NCBI GenBank assembly: GCA_020160935.1 | Contig: JAIUPL010000006.1 | Span: 62,001 to 126,000, forward strand | Length of the DNA: 64,000 nt | Reading direction: 5' to 3' | Source: Bacteroidota bacterium | GTDB taxonomy: Bacteria > Bacteroidota > Bacteroidia > Chitinophagales > Saprospiraceae | In this document: piece after piece, positions 62,130 through 64,000 of the stretch | Numbering within the stretch: the first letter of the stretch is position 1 | How the letters are laid out: each line of letters opens with the position of its first letter | Position numbers and translations under genes: made by a program | The notes under the pieces: generated by a model | What the model was told of the DNA's origin: nothing | Databases searched by the model: none | What the model saw: the letters and a program-made list of their open reading frames with translations, nothing else

Positions 62130-63359
62130 CTAAACACCATAGCCTCGAACCCAATTGGCTGCCTGCCGTCCCGCCGCTTTCAAAAAGGGCAGGGTAGGAG
62201 GGGCCATCACGAGGCGTAGCACTTCTGCAAAAGTAGCATCCTCGTCCAAAAAACGAAAAACGTGCGGCGCGTCCAGTTTACGAAACAGTTGCGAAAACAA
62301 CACATCTCCCGGCACGAGGTGGTCTCTCAGTACCCGCAACATGATGGAATCCAGCATTCTGAAACCCGTTTGCGACGAGAAAATTTCGGATGCAGGCGTT
62401 CCGGTTTTTTCCCAGGCATCCACAAATGCTTTCATTTTCCGCTGCGTGCGTTTGAATGCATATCCGCTGGATGGCTTTACAAACCCGCCGACCGTTCCGA
62501 TGGAAATAACGCGGCCATCAGCAATAGATTTGGCCGGAAAATCGGACATCGGAATAACGCCAAATTCTGTTTCTTCTATGGAAAAATGCTTGATATTCAG
62601 GTGTTTGTAAAGGTAGTTTCGAATTTCCTCATCGTACTCTTCCGCCGGGCAAAGGGCGCTGGAAAAAACCGTGAATTCCACCAGTGCGCGGCGTGTGGTG
62701 AGTGGCAGCACATACATAAACCGTGTTTCACCTTTTTGATCGATGCGATAATCCATAAAAGTGGCCGTATCTGCATCAAACACCGGTTCAGGCGTTTCGA
62801 TCACCCAGCCTTTGAAATGTTGAAGCATCCAGGTGTAGTGCGGGTCTTTGGGTGCATCGGAAATGCGGCTCAGCGGAGGCTCTGGAAAATGCGTATCGGC
62901 AGGTGGAAGCAAGGGCAGGCTGGTGAGGGCTGAGTTGAACACATAATTTCCCTGAAAACTGCCCCGGGTGGTATGCACTATTCCTGTATGCGCTTCAATA
63001 GAAGTGACGGGTGCGATAAGCCGTTGAATACCAGTGTGTTGTGAAATGCGTTCATGGGCATACCTGTAAAAATCAATGCCGCGCACCATGTGGTACCGAT
63101 AAGGGGTAATACGCATCGGAATTTCCGCAGAATGGCTGAAAAAACGACAATTGTTCCAGGTTTTGTGTGTCACGGGCGGAATGGGTTCTTCGTCTTTTGC
63201 CCAAAAACACCAGGTACGATCGTTTTTTATCTTCTCTTCCCGGTCGATCAGCAGGATTTTGAGTTGCCTGAAAAATGGCCGTGCTGCCATTTCCATAGCC
63301 AGCGTAAGGCCTGCCAGTCCGGCCCCCGCAATCACCACATCGAATTTTTCCGTTTGCAT
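62130..63359 (-). CDS. crtY: Lycopene cyclase, CrtY/CrtL type
   Basis: 409 residues from the ATG at 63357-63359; an in-frame ATG 12 bp upstream is possible. The FAD-binding motif FDVVIAGAGLAGLTLAMEMA is followed by IDREEKIKNDRTWCFW, a strong mark of the lycopene beta-cyclase family, and by FVKPSSGYAFKRTQRKM. The enzyme closes beta rings on lycopene to make carotenoids, the yellow-orange pigments of many Bacteroidota. No other carotenoid gene is in the window. It leads an operon with coaE and the wbqC-like gene. Confidence 0.92.
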   Translation of the reverse strand: MQTEKFDVVIAGAGLAGLTLAMEMAARPFFRQLKILLIDREEKIKNDRTWCFWAKDEEPIPPVTHKTWNNCRFFSHSAEIPMRITPYRYHMVRGIDFYRYAHERISQHTGIQRLIAPVTSIEAHTGIVHTTRGSFQGNYVFNSALTSLPLLPPADTHFPEPPLSRISDAPKDPHYTWMLQHFKGWVIETPEPVFDADTATFMDYRIDQKGETRFMYVLPLTTRRALVEFTVFSSALCPAEEYDEEIRNYLYKHLNIKHFSIEETEFGVIPMSDFPAKSIADGRVISIGTVGGFVKPSSGYAFKRTQRKMKAFVDAWEKTGTPASEIFSSQTGFRMLDSIMLRVLRDHLVPGDVLFSQLFRKLDAPHVFRFLDEDATFAEVLRLVMAPPTLPFLKAAGRQAANWVRGYGV

Positions 63360-63658
63360 ATCACAGGGCAAAATGAGAATATGGAAATTTGGTTCAATAC
63401 GAACCGAAAAATTTCGACTTTTGCAGAAAGATAAGGGCGTGTTTTAATTTAGGTACTGAGGGCAACTGAAATCAAAACACACTCTTAAGACAAAGCATTA
63501 AGGTTTTGTTACGGAGATAGATGACTGATAATAAACAACAAAGCCGTTTCGTCCCTGGAAAATCCTTGTTATTTTCTGCAACCTTTTGAAAATGGCATAC
63601 GTCCGATGGACGCTCATTCACTTGCACCTTTAACCTAACCAAAACAATCACCTCACCT

Positions 63659-64000
63659 GTGAAACACTTTCTTAAACTTTCCTGCTATTTACTCTTTCTG
63701 GCCGGCTCTCTGAGCAGTTGTATGAAAAGCGCCTCGCTGACGGTGCTCCAACCGGCCCAAATGACCTTGCCCGAACACATTTCCACCGTAGCCGTGGTGG
63801 ACCGCAGCAAACCCTCCAATGGCTGGCTCAATGTGCTGGAAGGCCTGGTGACCGGCGAAGCCATCGGCCAGGACCGCCGCAGCCGCGAAGAAGCCGTTCG
63901 TGGCCTGACCGATGCGCTCACCCGTACTCCACGATTTACTGTAAAAAATACCGGTATCGAAATGGAAGGCAGCAAAGCCGGCAACAACCTGCCTGCGCCG
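63659..64000 (+). CDS. Lipoprotein, DUF6340-like, cut by window edge
   Basis: 114 codons visible from the GTG at 63659; no ATG start is near. The N-terminus VKHFLKLSCYLLFLAGSLSS ends in a lipobox with Cys. The following SLTVLQPAQMTLPEHISTVA and VVDRSKPSNGWLNVLEG resemble the DUF6340 lipoprotein family of Bacteroidota, recalled from memory. The C-terminus is missing. Confidence 0.75.
   Translation, partial: MKHFLKLSCYLLFLAGSLSSCMKSASLTVLQPAQMTLPEHISTVAVVDRSKPSNGWLNVLEGLVTGEAIGQDRRSREEAVRGLTDALTRTPRFTVKNTGIEMEGSKAGNNLPAP

Overview
The window is chromosomal DNA of a Bacteroidota bacterium, most likely from the Saprospiria or a neighbouring class. The evidence is eight proteins with type IX secretion (T9SS) C-terminal sorting domains, two PorP/SprF-like membrane proteins, a PorE-like OmpA protein, a SprB-repeat adhesin, -7 boxes of the Bacteroidota form TAnnTTTG, a lycopene cyclase gene and few recognisable Shine-Dalgarno sequences. 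No replication origin, prophage or CRISPR array was seen.

Layout. 1-4.4 kb: a truncated membrane protein, a beta-phosphoglucomutase-like HAD protein with Asn at the nucleophile position, a GH13 lipoprotein and a K+ channel with an RCK domain. 4.4-16 kb: a heptosyltransferase-like GT9, a PorP/PorE-like pair, a GH18 protein, a type B T9SS protein, a 1250-residue tail-fibre-like protein with an S74 chaperone, and a small type A protein. 16-25 kb: housekeeping and metabolic genes (DUF2520, HEXXH protein, sirtuin, amino acid permease, DedA, thioesterase), then an M43 protease and a CotH-like protein. 25-32 kb: tRNA-Ser, an amylase-like enzyme, an HNH-AP2 protein, miaE, a SPOUT methyltransferase, an AT-richer accessory island (29.5-31.15 kb) and ruvB. 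32-46 kb: a large T9SS protein, dNK and folK, then a 2056-residue SprB-like adhesin followed by its own SprF-like protein. 46-64 kb: a thioredoxin-TPR protein, acetyltransferases, a tectonin-like protein, a secreted CotH kinase, tpiA, a LytS/LytTR pair, a secreted glycosidase, an operon crtY-coaE-wbqC-like, and a truncated lipoprotein.

Much of the window is an export-and-surface programme: T9SS components beside their cargo (chitinase, protease, glycosidase, CotH kinase, adhesins), which suits a gliding or particle-degrading bacterium.

The strongest unexplained signal is in the intergenic DNA. Several gaps are filled by large hairpins whose arms are tandem 7- or 8-bp units, and these often directly abut stop codons (22.1, 28.2, 31.1, 45.0, 55.2 and 58.8 kb). 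Unit sequence differs between loci, but the architecture is shared and a GTAGAGT-type core recurs. One half-copy lies beside a broken REP-associated Y1 transposase, which is itself flanked by two inverted 56-bp repeats. A 35-bp perfect inverted repeat (29.96-30.10 kb) and a 163-bp palindrome (60.7-60.85 kb) add to this picture.
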